DNA of 64,000 nucleotides from Campylobacterales bacterium (GCA_026390165.1 JAPLGM010000016.1:79712-143711); one strand, 5' to 3'; positions 18,592-26,850 are shown, numbered from the stretch's first letter. Notes: generated from the sequence alone by a model not told the origin. Numbers and translations are program-made.

Positions 18592-19513
18592 GCAATTCCT
18601 TTGGTTCAAAATGTTTGTTTAAATAATCGTTCATCACATCATCCAATGGAGCCTTAAATGAGAGAACTTCACCACTGGTCGGATGGGTTAAATAGAGCAT
18701 ATAGGCGTGTAGCAAAATATGTTCCAATTTGGCATCTTTGGTATGGGTTCCATAGAGGTGATCGCCGAGAATATGACGGCTAATGGATTCGAGGTGAACA
18801 CGAATCTGATGGGTTCGTCCTGTGAAAAGTTTGCAGACGATTAGTTCGCTGCTCAAATCGTGCGAGGGCAATAACTTTCGAAACATTGTTTTAGCACTTT
18901 TTCCGCTCTCACTGATCGCCATCTTCAAACGGTTTTGAGCACTTCGTCCGATGGGCTTATCTATAAGGGTCTCTTCCTCTTTGAGAGCAGGGGTGATGAC
19001 TGCCATATAATAGCGTCCCATACTCTTGTCTTGCAATTGCAACGAGAGGGCTTCATGCGCTTCATTGTTTTTGGCAACGACCATTACACCACTTGTCCCA
19101 CGGTCAAGACGGTGAACGATTCCATGACGCTCTTCTCCGCTAAGGGTTGAGAGGGCAACTCCACGTGTTTTGAGCCAATCGACAAGGGTAGGCTCTTTGA
19201 CGCTCGGGGCTGGGTGGACGGTCAGACCACTTGGTTTGTTAATGACCAAAATATCATCATCTTCGAATAAAATTTCTACATCAAAATCGATAATATGTGC
19301 GGGAGTTGATTTAATCTCGGGGAAGATAATACTAACATTTTGACCAACTTTGAGCTTAAGCCCCGGCTTGCTAGAAGGCTTCCCATTCACTTTAATGGCG
19401 TTTTGCTCGATGAGTTGAGCAATCTGGTTGCGTGTTTGACCAAGCTTAAGGGTTAAAAAGAGATCCAGACGCAGTGCGTCTTCGACAGTAAAAGTTACAT
19501 TTTCGCGTTGCAT
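18545..19513 (-). CDS. rluD: 23S rRNA pseudouridine synthase, RluD family
   Basis: A 322-residue enzyme with an N-terminal S4 RNA-binding domain (about 12-75) and a pseudouridine synthase domain. The active-site block HRLDRGTSGVMVVAKN contains the catalytic aspartate. Further motifs are VLVINKPSGLTVHPAP-type sequence and LFTGRTHQIRVH. RluD forms pseudouridines in helix 69 of 23S rRNA; RluA/RluC-type specificity cannot be ruled out. First gene of the minus-strand operon that runs to the envC-like gene. Confidence 0.88.
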   Translation of the reverse strand: MQRENVTFTVEDALRLDLFLTLKLGQTRNQIAQLIEQNAIKVNGKPSSKPGLKLKVGQNVSIIFPEIKSTPAHIIDFDVEILFEDDDILVINKPSGLTVHPAPSVKEPTLVDWLKTRGVALSTLSGEERHGIVHRLDRGTSGVMVVAKNNEAHEALSLQLQDKSMGRYYMAVITPALKEEETLIDKPIGRSAQNRLKMAISESGKSAKTMFRKLLPSHDLSSELIVCKLFTGRTHQIRVHLESISRHILGDHLYGTHTKDAKLEHILLHAYMLYLTHPTSGEVLSFKAPLDDVMNDYLNKHFEPKELHATISQIRFEHLFSA

Positions 19514-19582
19514 CGATTTCCTTGATAGTATGATTGTGCTACAATTGTATATAAAACAAAAAATTTAACGTAATGGATTAGT

Positions 19583-20692
19583 TTGCTTAATATTGATCGA
19601 CGAATTTTAGCACATTTTGACTTTGTAACCCTTATACTCCTTATTCCAATCGTTTTTATATCGGGGTGGCTGATTACGGAGATACACCCCGTATTGGGAC
19701 AAAAGCATTTGACGTATGTTACCGTTGGTATCGGGGTCTTTATCACGCTGTTTTTATTGCCGATACGGCGGATGTTTTGGATGATTCCCATTTTTTATTG
19801 GGGGAGTATTTTATTATTAATCGCGGTAGACTTTGTCGGGGATACCCGTTTGGGGGCAAAGCGGTGGATTGAGATACCGTTTGTCCATTTTACTCTTCAG
19901 CCTTCAGAGCTTCTCAAACCTGCCTTTGTTTTAATGCTCGCCTACCTTGTACACCGTAATCCCCCACCGCGAGAGGGGTATGGATTTAAAGCCTTTATGA
20001 AACTCTCTTTTTTTATTATATTCCCTTTTTTATTGATTGCGAAAGAGCCCGATTTGGGGACAGCAACGGTATTGCTAATGTTGGGATATGGAATTTTATT
20101 TATCGTGGGGGTGCATTGGAAGGTGTGGATAGGGATCGGAATCACTTTTGTGATCTCTCTCCCCCTCATTTATACGCAGTTACACGATTATCAAAAACAA
20201 CGTCTCTATGATTTCGTGGGGGATAAACCCAGCTACCATGTTGAACAATCGATTATCGCCATTGGTTCGGGGGGATTTTTGGGGAAAGCAAAAGAGGAAG
20301 CGACCCAAACACAGATGAAATTTCTCCCCATTGCCTCCAGTGACTTTATTTTTGCCTATGTGGTTGAACGGTTCGGATTCTTGGGTGCATTTACCCTCAT
20401 CTCTTTTTATGCAGCACTCATTATCCATCTTTTAATGATCTCTTCATGGGCGAGTGATTATTATACAAAAGTTGTTTCTGGTGGGCTTTCTCTATTGGTC
20501 TTCATCTACATGAGTATCAATATCGCGATGACGATGGGATTAGCTCCCGTAGTAGGGGTTCCTTTGCCTATGTTTAGTTACGGGGGGAGCAGTTTCGTCA
20601 ATTTTATGGTGTTATTTGCCATTATGGAGAACTTAATCGCTTATCGTTTCCGATATATGTACGATAATGTCGGTAAAAAAAGCTTCGTCTAA
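19583..20692 (+). CDS. rodA: Rod-shape determining glycosyltransferase RodA
   Basis: A 369-residue SEDS-family membrane protein with about ten membrane helices. It polymerises lipid II during cell elongation. Family motifs are GAKRWIEIPFVHFTLQPSEL (with the RW-LQPSE signature), AKEPDLGTATVLL and the C-terminal FSYGGSSFVNFMV. TTG 19583 is used as start, since an ATG just upstream meets a stop after one codon. Divergent from rluD and followed by a tRNA gene. Confidence 0.93.
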   Translation: MLNIDRRILAHFDFVTLILLIPIVFISGWLITEIHPVLGQKHLTYVTVGIGVFITLFLLPIRRMFWMIPIFYWGSILLLIAVDFVGDTRLGAKRWIEIPFVHFTLQPSELLKPAFVLMLAYLVHRNPPPREGYGFKAFMKLSFFIIFPFLLIAKEPDLGTATVLLMLGYGILFIVGVHWKVWIGIGITFVISLPLIYTQLHDYQKQRLYDFVGDKPSYHVEQSIIAIGSGGFLGKAKEEATQTQMKFLPIASSDFIFAYVVERFGFLGAFTLISFYAALIIHLLMISSWASDYYTKVVSGGLSLLVFIYMSINIAMTMGLAPVVGVPLPMFSYGGSSFVNFMVLFAIMENLIAYRFRYMYDNVGKKSFV

Positions 20693-20704
20693 TAAAAGAG
20701 TGTC

Positions 20705-20710
20705 TATAAT
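20705..20710 (+). promoter_or_regulatory. -10 element of the tRNA gene
   Basis: A perfect TATAAT lies 19 bases before the first base of the tRNA, in the short gap after rodA. Confidence 0.55.
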
Positions 20711-20729
20711 TGCGCTCCACATTAAGAAC

Positions 20730-20805
20730 GGGTCAATAGTTCAGTGGTTAGAGCCCTCCGCTCATAACGGAGTTGTCGCAGGTTCAAATCCTGCTTGACC
20801 CACCA
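20730..20805 (+). tRNA. tRNA with CAT anticodon (elongator Met or Ile2)
   Basis: A full cloverleaf of 76 bases including an encoded CCA end. The acceptor pairs GGGTCAA with TTGACCC, the D arm is GTTC/GAGC, the anticodon stem is CTCCG/CGGAG around loop CTCATAA (anticodon 20763-20765), and the T arm is GCAGG/CCTGC. The paired G1-C72 excludes initiator tRNA. The D loop AGTGGTTA and a variable loop leading into TCGC resemble Ile2 tRNAs, whose C34 becomes lysidine, but elongator Met shares the anticodon loop. The 3' end borders an eroded island, so this gene may have been an integration target. Confidence 0.93.
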
Positions 20806-20874
20806 CCTTCAAACCTCACAATTACCGCACTTTCAAGCCTTTTATTATGATTCTAAATCTTGTTATTTTTCCAT

Positions 20875-20896
20875 TGGGGGACGAACTGGGGGACGA
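20875..20896 (+). repeat. Tandem copies of TGGGGGACGA just after the tRNA
   Basis: TGGGGGACGA occurs at 20875-20884 and again at 20887-20896, 12 bases apart, 70 bases after the tRNA. The surrounding 20806-21010 contains no convincing gene. A pair of short G-rich direct repeats next to a tRNA may be recombinase arm sites or the remains of a coding segment of an integrase. Confidence 0.5.
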
Positions 20897-21010
20897 GTAG
20901 CGCTATGATGTCCATCAATACTTTTAATACCCATTCCAATAAAAGATCCTCACTTCTTCATTAATTTACTTCGTTTTTATTTTGACAACACTTGTTTTGC
21001 ACTTAACATT

Positions 21011-21136
21011 GAATTCAATTTAAATATTTACCTAGATGATGATGAACTAGCTATCGTAACAAATGTAGGTAAAGAGATTGGTTTGAGTGTTGGGCTGTAT
21101 ATCAAAGCGTCAGCGCTTAAGGCTTCAAAGAATTAA
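21011..21136 (+). pseudogene. Relic of a ribbon-helix-helix DNA-binding protein
   Basis: The frame encodes a short strand and two helices, IYLDDDELAIVTNV then GKEIGLSVGLYIKASALK, matching the strand-helix-helix pattern (GLSVxxYIxxAAL) of RHH antitoxins and mobilisation proteins. It ends at TAA 21134-21136. No ATG or GTG with a ribosome site is found upstream before a stop at 20906, so the start appears lost. Confidence 0.4.
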
Positions 21137-21137
21137 T

Positions 21138-21178
21138 AAACAGTTTTATAATGGTTAATAAACTGTTTAAAATATATA
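21138..21178. repeat. 9-bp inverted repeat AAACAGTTT / AAACTGTTT
   Basis: AAACAGTTT at 21138-21146 and its exact complement AAACTGTTT at 21170-21178 enclose a 23-base AT-rich spacer immediately after the RHH relic stop. It could be a weak terminator or an operator. Confidence 0.4.
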
Positions 21179-21243
21179 ATATCTAAATAATAGATATTAT
21201 TTTATATCTCTAAATTGACATATCCAAAAAAAAGATATACAAT
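21178..21243 (+). promoter_or_regulatory. Promoter and palindrome upstream of the island ATPase
   Basis: A perfect inverted repeat AATATCT-(7)-AGATATT lies at 21178-21198. Next comes TTGACA at 21215-21220 and TACAAT at 21238-21243 with a 17-base spacer, a near-consensus sigma-70 promoter 30 bases before the ATPase start. The palindrome just upstream of the -35 box could be a regulator site. Confidence 0.55.
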
Positions 21244-21272
21244 GGTTCTTTAAGAAAAATAAGGAGATCAGC

Positions 21273-22430
21273 ATGTTCAAATCAGGTATGCCGGTAAAAG
21301 GGGATGATTTTATCGATAGAATAGATCATCTCAAAATGTTTAAAACTTATATTGATAACAATCAGCATATTATGATCAAAGCACCCAGACGGTTTGGTAA
21401 AACTTCACTGGTCGTGCAACTGTTTTCTCTTAATGACTACAAGACAATCTATGTCGATATCAAACGCGCTACAACACTAAGATCACTTTCAGAACAGATC
21501 ATTGACGAGGTATATGCACTTGCGGGATTTAGAGGGATTATTCAAAAGACCAAAGAATCCATTGCATCATTGTTAAAACAACTTCGAGCATCGGTAAAAA
21601 TTGATATGAGTATCGTAGAGGTGACGATTGAGACGTTGGAGAAAAATGAGAAAAATCAAATCGATGAAGTAGAGTTTTTTTTATACGCTCTGGACTTGGT
21701 TGAGAAAATAGCAATAGTGCAGGGGGTTAACATCAAATTTGCTATGGATGAATTCCAAGATATCTTAGGAATAGCCAAACCAAAAATCCTCGATCAAATG
21801 CGCTCGGTTATTCAACATCATCAAAACGTCACCTACATTTTTCTTGGCAGTATTGAAAGTATTATGAATAAAATATTTTCCAGTAAGTCATCGGCATTTT
21901 TTCATTTTGCACGGATTATTGAGCTTGGCGGTCTGAATATAAATGAACTGAGCAACTACAGCAAAACATTTTTTACTCAACATGCTATGAGTTTTGATGA
22001 TTCACTCGATACCCTCATTGGCTACTTGGAAGGACATCCCTATTACTCCATAAAAACATTGCAAACCCTATATTATAAAACGCTTGACTCTTCTTCAAAA
22101 ATAATTACGCAAGAGGATTGTATTAATGCGCTTCGAGTAGGTGTTTACGAAGCCAAATCATATATCGAAGAGGTGCTTGAAAAGATTAAATCCAAAAAAC
22201 ATCATCATGCCATTATCTGGGGATTGGCAAATGGAGTTAAAGTCAAAAATATTGACAGCCCAACACTCTATAAAACCTATAAATCGCTAGAGGATATGGG
22301 GTATATAAAAAAGCAAGATCGAGGAGAATATATTATTACCGATATTTTCTTGAAATTGCTTTTGCAGCAAAACAGCGACACCGCTTTGACGTTGGAGAAT
22401 GAGATAAACTTTGTTGGTCTGGCACTGTAA
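21273..22430 (+). CDS. ATPase_2-type (archaeal-like) ATPase with C-terminal winged helix
   Basis: A 385-residue STAND-like P-loop protein. The P-loop reads KAPRRFGKTSL (about residues 40-50), with A where most relatives have G. Walker B is IKFAMDEFQDI, and FLGSIESIM is a sensor-1-like stretch. The C-terminal part reads TLYKTYKSLEDMGYIKK, a winged-helix pattern typical of the ATPase_2 (PF01637) group. AAGGAG precedes ATG 21273. It lies in the eroded island; its last bases overlap the frame of a Fic relic. Such ATPases are often found on mobile elements or in defence loci, but the role is unknown. Confidence 0.75.
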   Translation: MFKSGMPVKGDDFIDRIDHLKMFKTYIDNNQHIMIKAPRRFGKTSLVVQLFSLNDYKTIYVDIKRATTLRSLSEQIIDEVYALAGFRGIIQKTKESIASLLKQLRASVKIDMSIVEVTIETLEKNEKNQIDEVEFFLYALDLVEKIAIVQGVNIKFAMDEFQDILGIAKPKILDQMRSVIQHHQNVTYIFLGSIESIMNKIFSSKSSAFFHFARIIELGGLNINELSNYSKTFFTQHAMSFDDSLDTLIGYLEGHPYYSIKTLQTLYYKTLDSSSKIITQEDCINALRVGVYEAKSYIEEVLEKIKSKKHHHAIIWGLANGVKVKNIDSPTLYKTYKSLEDMGYIKKQDRGEYIITDIFLKLLLQQNSDTALTLENEINFVGLAL

Positions 22431-22443
22431 AAATCGGAACTAT

Positions 22444-22689
22444 GACAATGGACGTATTGCACGGCTTTTAATGGCACATCAAGCCATTGTGAACGATTTC
22501 ATCCCACCACTTATTGAAAACGATCATAGACGCGAATATTTGGATGCCCTTGCTGATGCTGTTGAGCTGGAAAGGTTTTTGGAGAAGAGTATTGATAAGA
22601 GTTTGGAGTTGATTTTTAAATCGTACAGAGGGAATCGAATCGAAATTGAAAAATGGCTTGAAGCGCATGCCGTCGTTTCCTTTGAATAG
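22444..22689 (+). pseudogene. Fic-domain protein relic (C-terminal part)
   Basis: The frame reads DNGRIARLLM, matching the end of the Fic active-site loop (HPFxDGNGRxxR), then PPLIENDHRREYLDALADA, typical of Fic proteins after the motif. The HPF part and everything upstream are missing, since the frame runs straight out of the ATPase gene end. It stops at 22687-22689. A free small protein starting at GTG/TTG near 22411 is possible but it could not bind nucleotide. AMPylation activity is not expected. Confidence 0.65.
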
Positions 22690-22749
22690 GCGTGATTTAA
22701 TGATGTGTGCTATAATTTCAAAATATAATGAGACAAAGGAGGGGATACA

Positions 22750-23310
22750 ATGGATATTAGAGTTAGCGTGCAAGCGATATATTATATTGCGAAACAGCTC
22801 AATAAACCGCTTGATAAATTGACCCTTCTCAAACTTGTCTTTTTTGCAGACCGATATCATCTTCGTAAATATGCACGTACCATTACCGATGATACATATT
22901 TTGCACTGCAATATGGACCGGTTGCGTCAAATACTAAAGATATCTTAGATGACCTTCAAACCGAAGCTACAGGTGAGTTGTACGCGCAGCGTTTTATTGA
23001 TCAAATTGATCCAAAAACTTACCGAGCAAAAGAGAATAACGAAGAGTTAGATTATCTTTCAGAGACAGATATTGAAGCATTGAACTTCGCAATCGAAAAC
23101 TTCGGATCACTGGGTAGTTTCGATCTTGTAAATCTAACGCATGAATATCCTGAGTGGAAACGTTTTGAACATTCTTTAAAAAGTGGTATGAGATCTGAAC
23201 GGATGAATATGGATGATTTCTTTGAAGACTCTATTTTGCCGGATGATAAATTTAAAGCGATTCCTCGTGAGATTGTGGAGACCTCAAAAGCAATCTACAA
23301 CCACGGATAA
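22750..23310 (+). CDS. Panacea (DUF4065/SocA-like) antitoxin
   Basis: A 186-residue protein. The first 130 residues match the Panacea/SocA domain: AIYYIAKQLNK, LTLLKLVFFADRYHLRKYAR, YFALQYGPVAS and a helix ending in LTHEYPEWKRFE. In known systems this domain neutralises very different toxins encoded next to it. Ribosome site AAAGGAGG precedes ATG 22750. The following gene begins 2 bases after its stop, the usual layout of such pairs, so the gene at 23313 is the probable toxin. Confidence 0.82.
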   Translation: MDIRVSVQAIYYIAKQLNKPLDKLTLLKLVFFADRYHLRKYARTITDDTYFALQYGPVASNTKDILDDLQTEATGELYAQRFIDQIDPKTYRAKENNEELDYLSETDIEALNFAIENFGSLGSFDLVNLTHEYPEWKRFEHSLKSGMRSERMNMDDFFEDSILPDDKFKAIPREIVETSKAIYNHG

Positions 23311-23312
23311 AA

Positions 23313-23750
23313 ATGCAATTTCCAAAGAGTATTGCTATTTATGCTATCCATCCCTCGACTAAAACACTTTATTCTTTCAAAAACAGTAAGTATGACCCTA
23401 GTGCTCCAGCACACTATCACGTTGCGATTTCAGTTAGTGACAACACCTTTGTTCTATTAGCAATGATTACATCTCAGGGTGAAAAGCGGAAAGATTATTA
23501 CAAACATAATGAAAAAGCACTTCAATCTGTCATAGATATTGATTCTACCGATATCAGTATTCTTACAAAAAAGAGTATTATTGACTGCAATCAGCCTCTT
23601 TACTATACGCGTGAAGAGCTTGATTTACTGGTTGATGGGGATATTGAAAATCTGGAAGCAACTATTTCTGAGGAGATCATTACCAAAATTAAAATAGCCA
23701 TCCAAAACAGTCCTCTTGTCAAACCGGTGGTTAAAAAAGTAATCGTATAA
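23313..23750 (+). CDS. Probable toxin of the Panacea pair, PemK/MazF-like
   Basis: A 145-residue protein I do not recognise with certainty. A beta-rich core (HYHVAISVSDNTFVLLAMIT, about residues 28-47) resembles the strand pattern of PemK/MazF mRNA interferases, where a value/viability strand is followed by an MITS-type turn. Later LTKKSIIDCNQP fits the L-x-K-x-S-x-I/V pattern of that family. It starts 2 bases after the antitoxin stop. RNase activity is inferred from weak resemblance and context. Confidence 0.5.
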   Translation: MQFPKSIAIYAIHPSTKTLYSFKNSKYDPSAPAHYHVAISVSDNTFVLLAMITSQGEKRKDYYKHNEKALQSVIDIDSTDISILTKKSIIDCNQPLYYTREELDLLVDGDIENLEATISEEIITKIKIAIQNSPLVKPVVKKVIV

Positions 23751-24272
23751 AAATGGGTTACAAGATGTTTTTTTGAATGAACTACTTCTATGTGCCGTTC
23801 CCCTATGATCGCTGTAATGTTTAGGGTATTGTAGCAATAGATACTGAATAGACTTTATATAGCTAAGAGAATCAATTATTTCTAAATATACAGGTATTTT
23901 TGTTTCGGTAATTATCCCAATTTTTGATTTTAAACATAAAGGTAAAAAAGCTTTTTTTAATCCCTTAAGTTCTTAACTTTGAAGTTTGTCAAATATATAT
24001 AAGATACTATTTTTTTCGATAATTTGATCTGTTGTAAGCTGAAATGTAAAGAGGAATGATTCTTCTGATGGATGACCTATTTATTTTTCTTTTCCTGATT
24101 TGTGATGAAGCGGGTTATCTTAGGATAGATTTGTTTTAATAAAATATCAGCGATCTCTTTAGTATATCAAATTTTTATTTTTAGCGAGGATGCCCTTCCT
24201 TGATAAATATACTTTTCATTTATTAAATTTTTCATGTGATACAAGATTCTATATGAAAAATTTTAAAGAATA
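23751..24272. other. 522-base stretch without recognisable gene
   Basis: AT-rich sequence with many stops on both strands and no RNA gene, clear promoter or strong hairpin that I can see. Part of the eroded island. Confidence 0.6.
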
Positions 24273-25301
24273 TTATTCATCATCAATAAGTTCAAAAACA
24301 CAAGGATGTACTGGTTCTTGCTCCACTTGAACAGTTAAATGCTGCCTTTCTGACTGATGATCAAATTCTTCAATTTTTATTACTTTTACAGTTAAAGGCT
24401 TACCATTTAATACCTTTGGTATTAGTTTTCGTCCATAAAATGCTTCAAACGCTTCAACAAAATCTTCATATGTTGCCTCGTTAGTACAAACATTAGTAAC
24501 AACTGCTACTTGTTGATTATCATCATTAAATAGCATAAGTGCACCCATTCTTGATTCAGTCATTCCTCTCGATAGAGATAATCTATCACCAGCTTTTACC
24601 GAGGATACATCAGAGCTAAACATACCGTTAGAATCCCAAAAACAATACAAATCAAGTTGTCTTTCTTCAAGCCACTGGTTAGCAATATCTTCAACACATT
24701 CTTCAATCATAGTATCTTCATAAGATTCAAAATCATTGGCTATTTCTTTAGGTAGTGATTGAATAAGTGCATTTATTTTGTCAGTAATATTTTCTGTTGT
24801 TGAACCATCGATATGTTGATTTACTTCATCATTATCATTTCTTATTTTCTTTAGTTTATTTGTCTCGTGTGTAATTTGAATTTCATCTCCAATAATATCA
24901 CTCCAATCTGCAATAGAAGATCGAACCGTATCTTGCATAGCTGATAGCCCACCGTTAACGGCAATAAGTTTGGCTTTTACTATATTGTCAGCTTCATCTT
25001 CTAATAAGGAGACATATTTCTGAGTTCTATTGATAGAGCGTTCAATTTCTTTGATTCGTCTAAATGCACCAATAGCAAATTTACGCTGTGATTCTACAAA
25101 TTGGGATTCTCCAATGAAAGCAGATAGAAACCAAGCAAAAATTATAGAAAAAATAAATTGAAGGACATTAAACAGTGCACCCTCAACTTTGGTGGCTGTT
25201 GCTGAAGTATATATTTGAAAAAAACCTAATAACAAAACTGCACCCGCAGTAATAATTAAAAGTAATCCTTTTTGCCAAGTAGGCAGTTTGTTTAAGTTCA
25301 T
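24273..25301 (-). CDS. Membrane protein of unknown function
   Basis: A 342-residue protein that I do not recognise. Two hydrophobic segments (about residues 11-30 and 42-64) form a membrane hairpin. A helical stretch (about 75-150) follows, with an acidic middle part and then a mixed domain (about 225-340) that could be a small sensor fold (YCFWDSNGMFSSD, MGALMLFND, VAVVTNVCTNEATYEDFVEA). The start ATG 25301 overlaps the stop of the recombinase relic (CTATGA). It sits alone in the island; a cargo role is inferred from position only. Confidence 0.6.
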   Translation of the reverse strand: MNLNKLPTWQKGLLLIITAGAVLLLGFFQIYTSATATKVEGALFNVLQFIFSIIFAWFLSAFIGESQFVESQRKFAIGAFRRIKEIERSINRTQKYVSLLEDEADNIVKAKLIAVNGGLSAMQDTVRSSIADWSDIIGDEIQITHETNKLKKIRNDNDEVNQHIDGSTTENITDKINALIQSLPKEIANDFESYEDTMIEECVEDIANQWLEERQLDLYCFWDSNGMFSSDVSSVKAGDRLSLSRGMTESRMGALMLFNDDNQQVAVVTNVCTNEATYEDFVEAFEAFYGRKLIPKVLNGKPLTVKVIKIEEFDHQSERQHLTVQVEQEPVHPCVFELIDDE

Positions 25302-25504
25302 AGTTTATGAACAGTGTTGATTTTACCACCCGTAACCCTCGATTTAAAAAGTATTCCACTTTCAGGCATAAATTCTAAAAGAGCCTCTTTCACTTTAGGG
25401 GGTAAAAAAATCTTTTGATCTTCACCGTTTTTCGTATCACGTATGATGTAATAGTCTTGATCCATAATGACATCTTCTGCTAAAAGATTAATAATCTCTC
25501 CACG
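25298..25504 (-). pseudogene. Tyrosine recombinase (integrase) relic
   Basis: The frame opens with RGEIINL, the box I region of tyrosine recombinases that carries the first catalytic arginine, and continues with IIRDTKNGEDQKIFLPP, the conserved K beta-turn region (TKNGxxRxVPL), and GILFKSR. It is preceded in frame by a stop (25505-25507) and ends at 25298-25300, so the N-terminal half and the HxxR...Y part are both missing. It is the remains of the enzyme that probably inserted the island. Confidence 0.7.
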
Positions 25505-25558
25505 TTATACTTTTTTTTATAAATATTGTAAGGTTCTATCAATAGCAAGCAACTTACA

Positions 25559-26773
25559 TTAGCGCTTTATAAGCCCTGCACTCGTATAAACATTACGAGG
25601 ATTCCATAAAATCCATCCGCAACTGCCGAAATTTTCACTAGCACGTATTTGGTCTCGAATCTCTTTCGCTCCATAAAGTCGATGATCAAAAGCGTAGTCC
25701 CTAAACGCTTGAAGCCAAGGGCGATAATTAAGCGGAGAGTTGGCCGATTTTATCAATGCTTTATCGAGAGAGTTTTTGACGATCTCATAGTTGGCATTTA
25801 CGGGGATGGGATATCCGGGAATTCCCGCATTAAATCCGCTGGGGTAAAGCATCGGTGAGAGGTAATCGACGTAAGGGGCAAGAGCATCGACCCGCTGACC
25901 GATTTCGATGTCCGCATCGTGCCAGCTGACGTAGCCGAAAATATCGGCAGAGACAAAAACATTGTAGGGGGTTAGACGTATTCGTGCTGCTTCCAAAAAT
26001 CCTGAAATTGCTTTGACGCGGTTGGCTTGGGTATTATCGACGGAAAATTTTATCCCCTTGCGATCCGGAAAACGGACGTAATCAAACTGAATCTCATCAA
26101 ATCCTGCTTGAGCAGCATCTTCAGCGATTGAAAGGAGATAGTTGTACGGTTCTTTATACGACGGGTCGATCCAATAGAGCCCCTCTTTGTCTTTAAAGAG
26201 GGTTCCATCGCTTTTTTTCACACCGTATTGGGGATAGGCGGTGACAAAAGGGGTATCTTTAAACGAGACGATACGGGCGATGGTATAAATATTCTCTTTA
26301 TGTAAATCAGCAACAAATTTTTTGAGGTCTTTGAACATAATAATCTTTTGTGCGCCGATCGTGTTGGCAATGTTATTGGTCGTTTTAAATGCAACTTGCC
26401 CCCGATCCATTTTGACATCAATTACGAGGGCATTGATCTCTGTCGTGCGAATAAGACGTTTGGCATTGCCCATCAGTGTTGAGCTGTTCGCACCAAAACT
26501 GGAGAGATAGAGGGCTTTGGGGATAAAACGATTTAGAAATATCTTTCCGCCCGTTGTATAAAATTGGCGGTCATAGCCGATAGCACGCACGCCGATAACA
26601 GGAGTGCTGGGGACATTAAATGCTCCATTACAATCGCTGCGATATTCTTTAGACCCCGAAATAATAATGGCATTCGAGATAGGTTTATCGGTGGCTTTGT
26701 CAACAACTATTCCATTTGTTATAGCACTCCAAGAAAGCGAGAAGAGGAGGGGAAGAAGTATGAATAGTTTCAA
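25559..26773 (-). CDS. Putative glycoside hydrolase, DUF4015 family
   Basis: From TTG 26773 (AGGAAA six bases upstream) the protein has 404 residues with signal peptide LFILLPLLFSLSWSA. A short carboxypeptidase-like beta domain (about 20-75) precedes a TIM-barrel DUF4015 region: NALVIDVKMDRGQVAF, YTIARIVSFKD, GLYWIDPSYKE, GFDEIQFDYVRFPD, DYLSPMLYPSGF and GWILWNPRNVYT. The family is predicted to hydrolyse polysaccharide; the aspartate and glutamate pattern fits. An ORF start at 26896 would run into the divergent helicase gene and is rejected. Confidence 0.82.
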   Translation of the reverse strand: MKLFILLPLLFSLSWSAITNGIVVDKATDKPISNAIIISGSKEYRSDCNGAFNVPSTPVIGVRAIGYDRQFYTTGGKIFLNRFIPKALYLSSFGANSSTLMGNAKRLIRTTEINALVIDVKMDRGQVAFKTTNNIANTIGAQKIIMFKDLKKFVADLHKENIYTIARIVSFKDTPFVTAYPQYGVKKSDGTLFKDKEGLYWIDPSYKEPYNYLLSIAEDAAQAGFDEIQFDYVRFPDRKGIKFSVDNTQANRVKAISGFLEAARIRLTPYNVFVSADIFGYVSWHDADIEIGQRVDALAPYVDYLSPMLYPSGFNAGIPGYPIPVNANYEIVKNSLDKALIKSANSPLNYRPWLQAFRDYAFDHRLYGAKEIRDQIRASENFGSCGWILWNPRNVYTSAGLIKR

Positions 26774-26850
26774 GAAGTTTCCTAGGTTGGAGATAAGGGT
26801 ACATATTAGCGAAAAAAATCTCCCAAATGAGGTATGAAGTCCTAATATAG

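Larger units (their letters stand above)
20806..25507. mobile_element. Eroded tRNA-linked genomic island
   Basis: Between the tRNA and the conserved DUF4015 gene lie an RHH-protein relic, an ATPase, a Fic-protein relic, a Panacea-type toxin-antitoxin pair, a long empty AT-rich gap, an orphan membrane protein and a tyrosine recombinase relic. Coding density is low and three of the elements are broken, unlike the compact flanks. This points to an old integrated element that has lost its mobility. No repeat of the tRNA 3' end was seen near the right border, so its limits are inferred. Confidence 0.55.

Noticed and set aside
20730..20805. Initiator tRNA-fMet
   Set aside because: The first acceptor pair is G-C, whereas bacterial initiators have a mismatch at 1-72.
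25508..25558. Second attachment site expected at the right border of the island (copy of the tRNA 3' end)
   Set aside because: I found no repeat of the TTCAAATCC/TTGACCC region here, so no att pair can be claimed.
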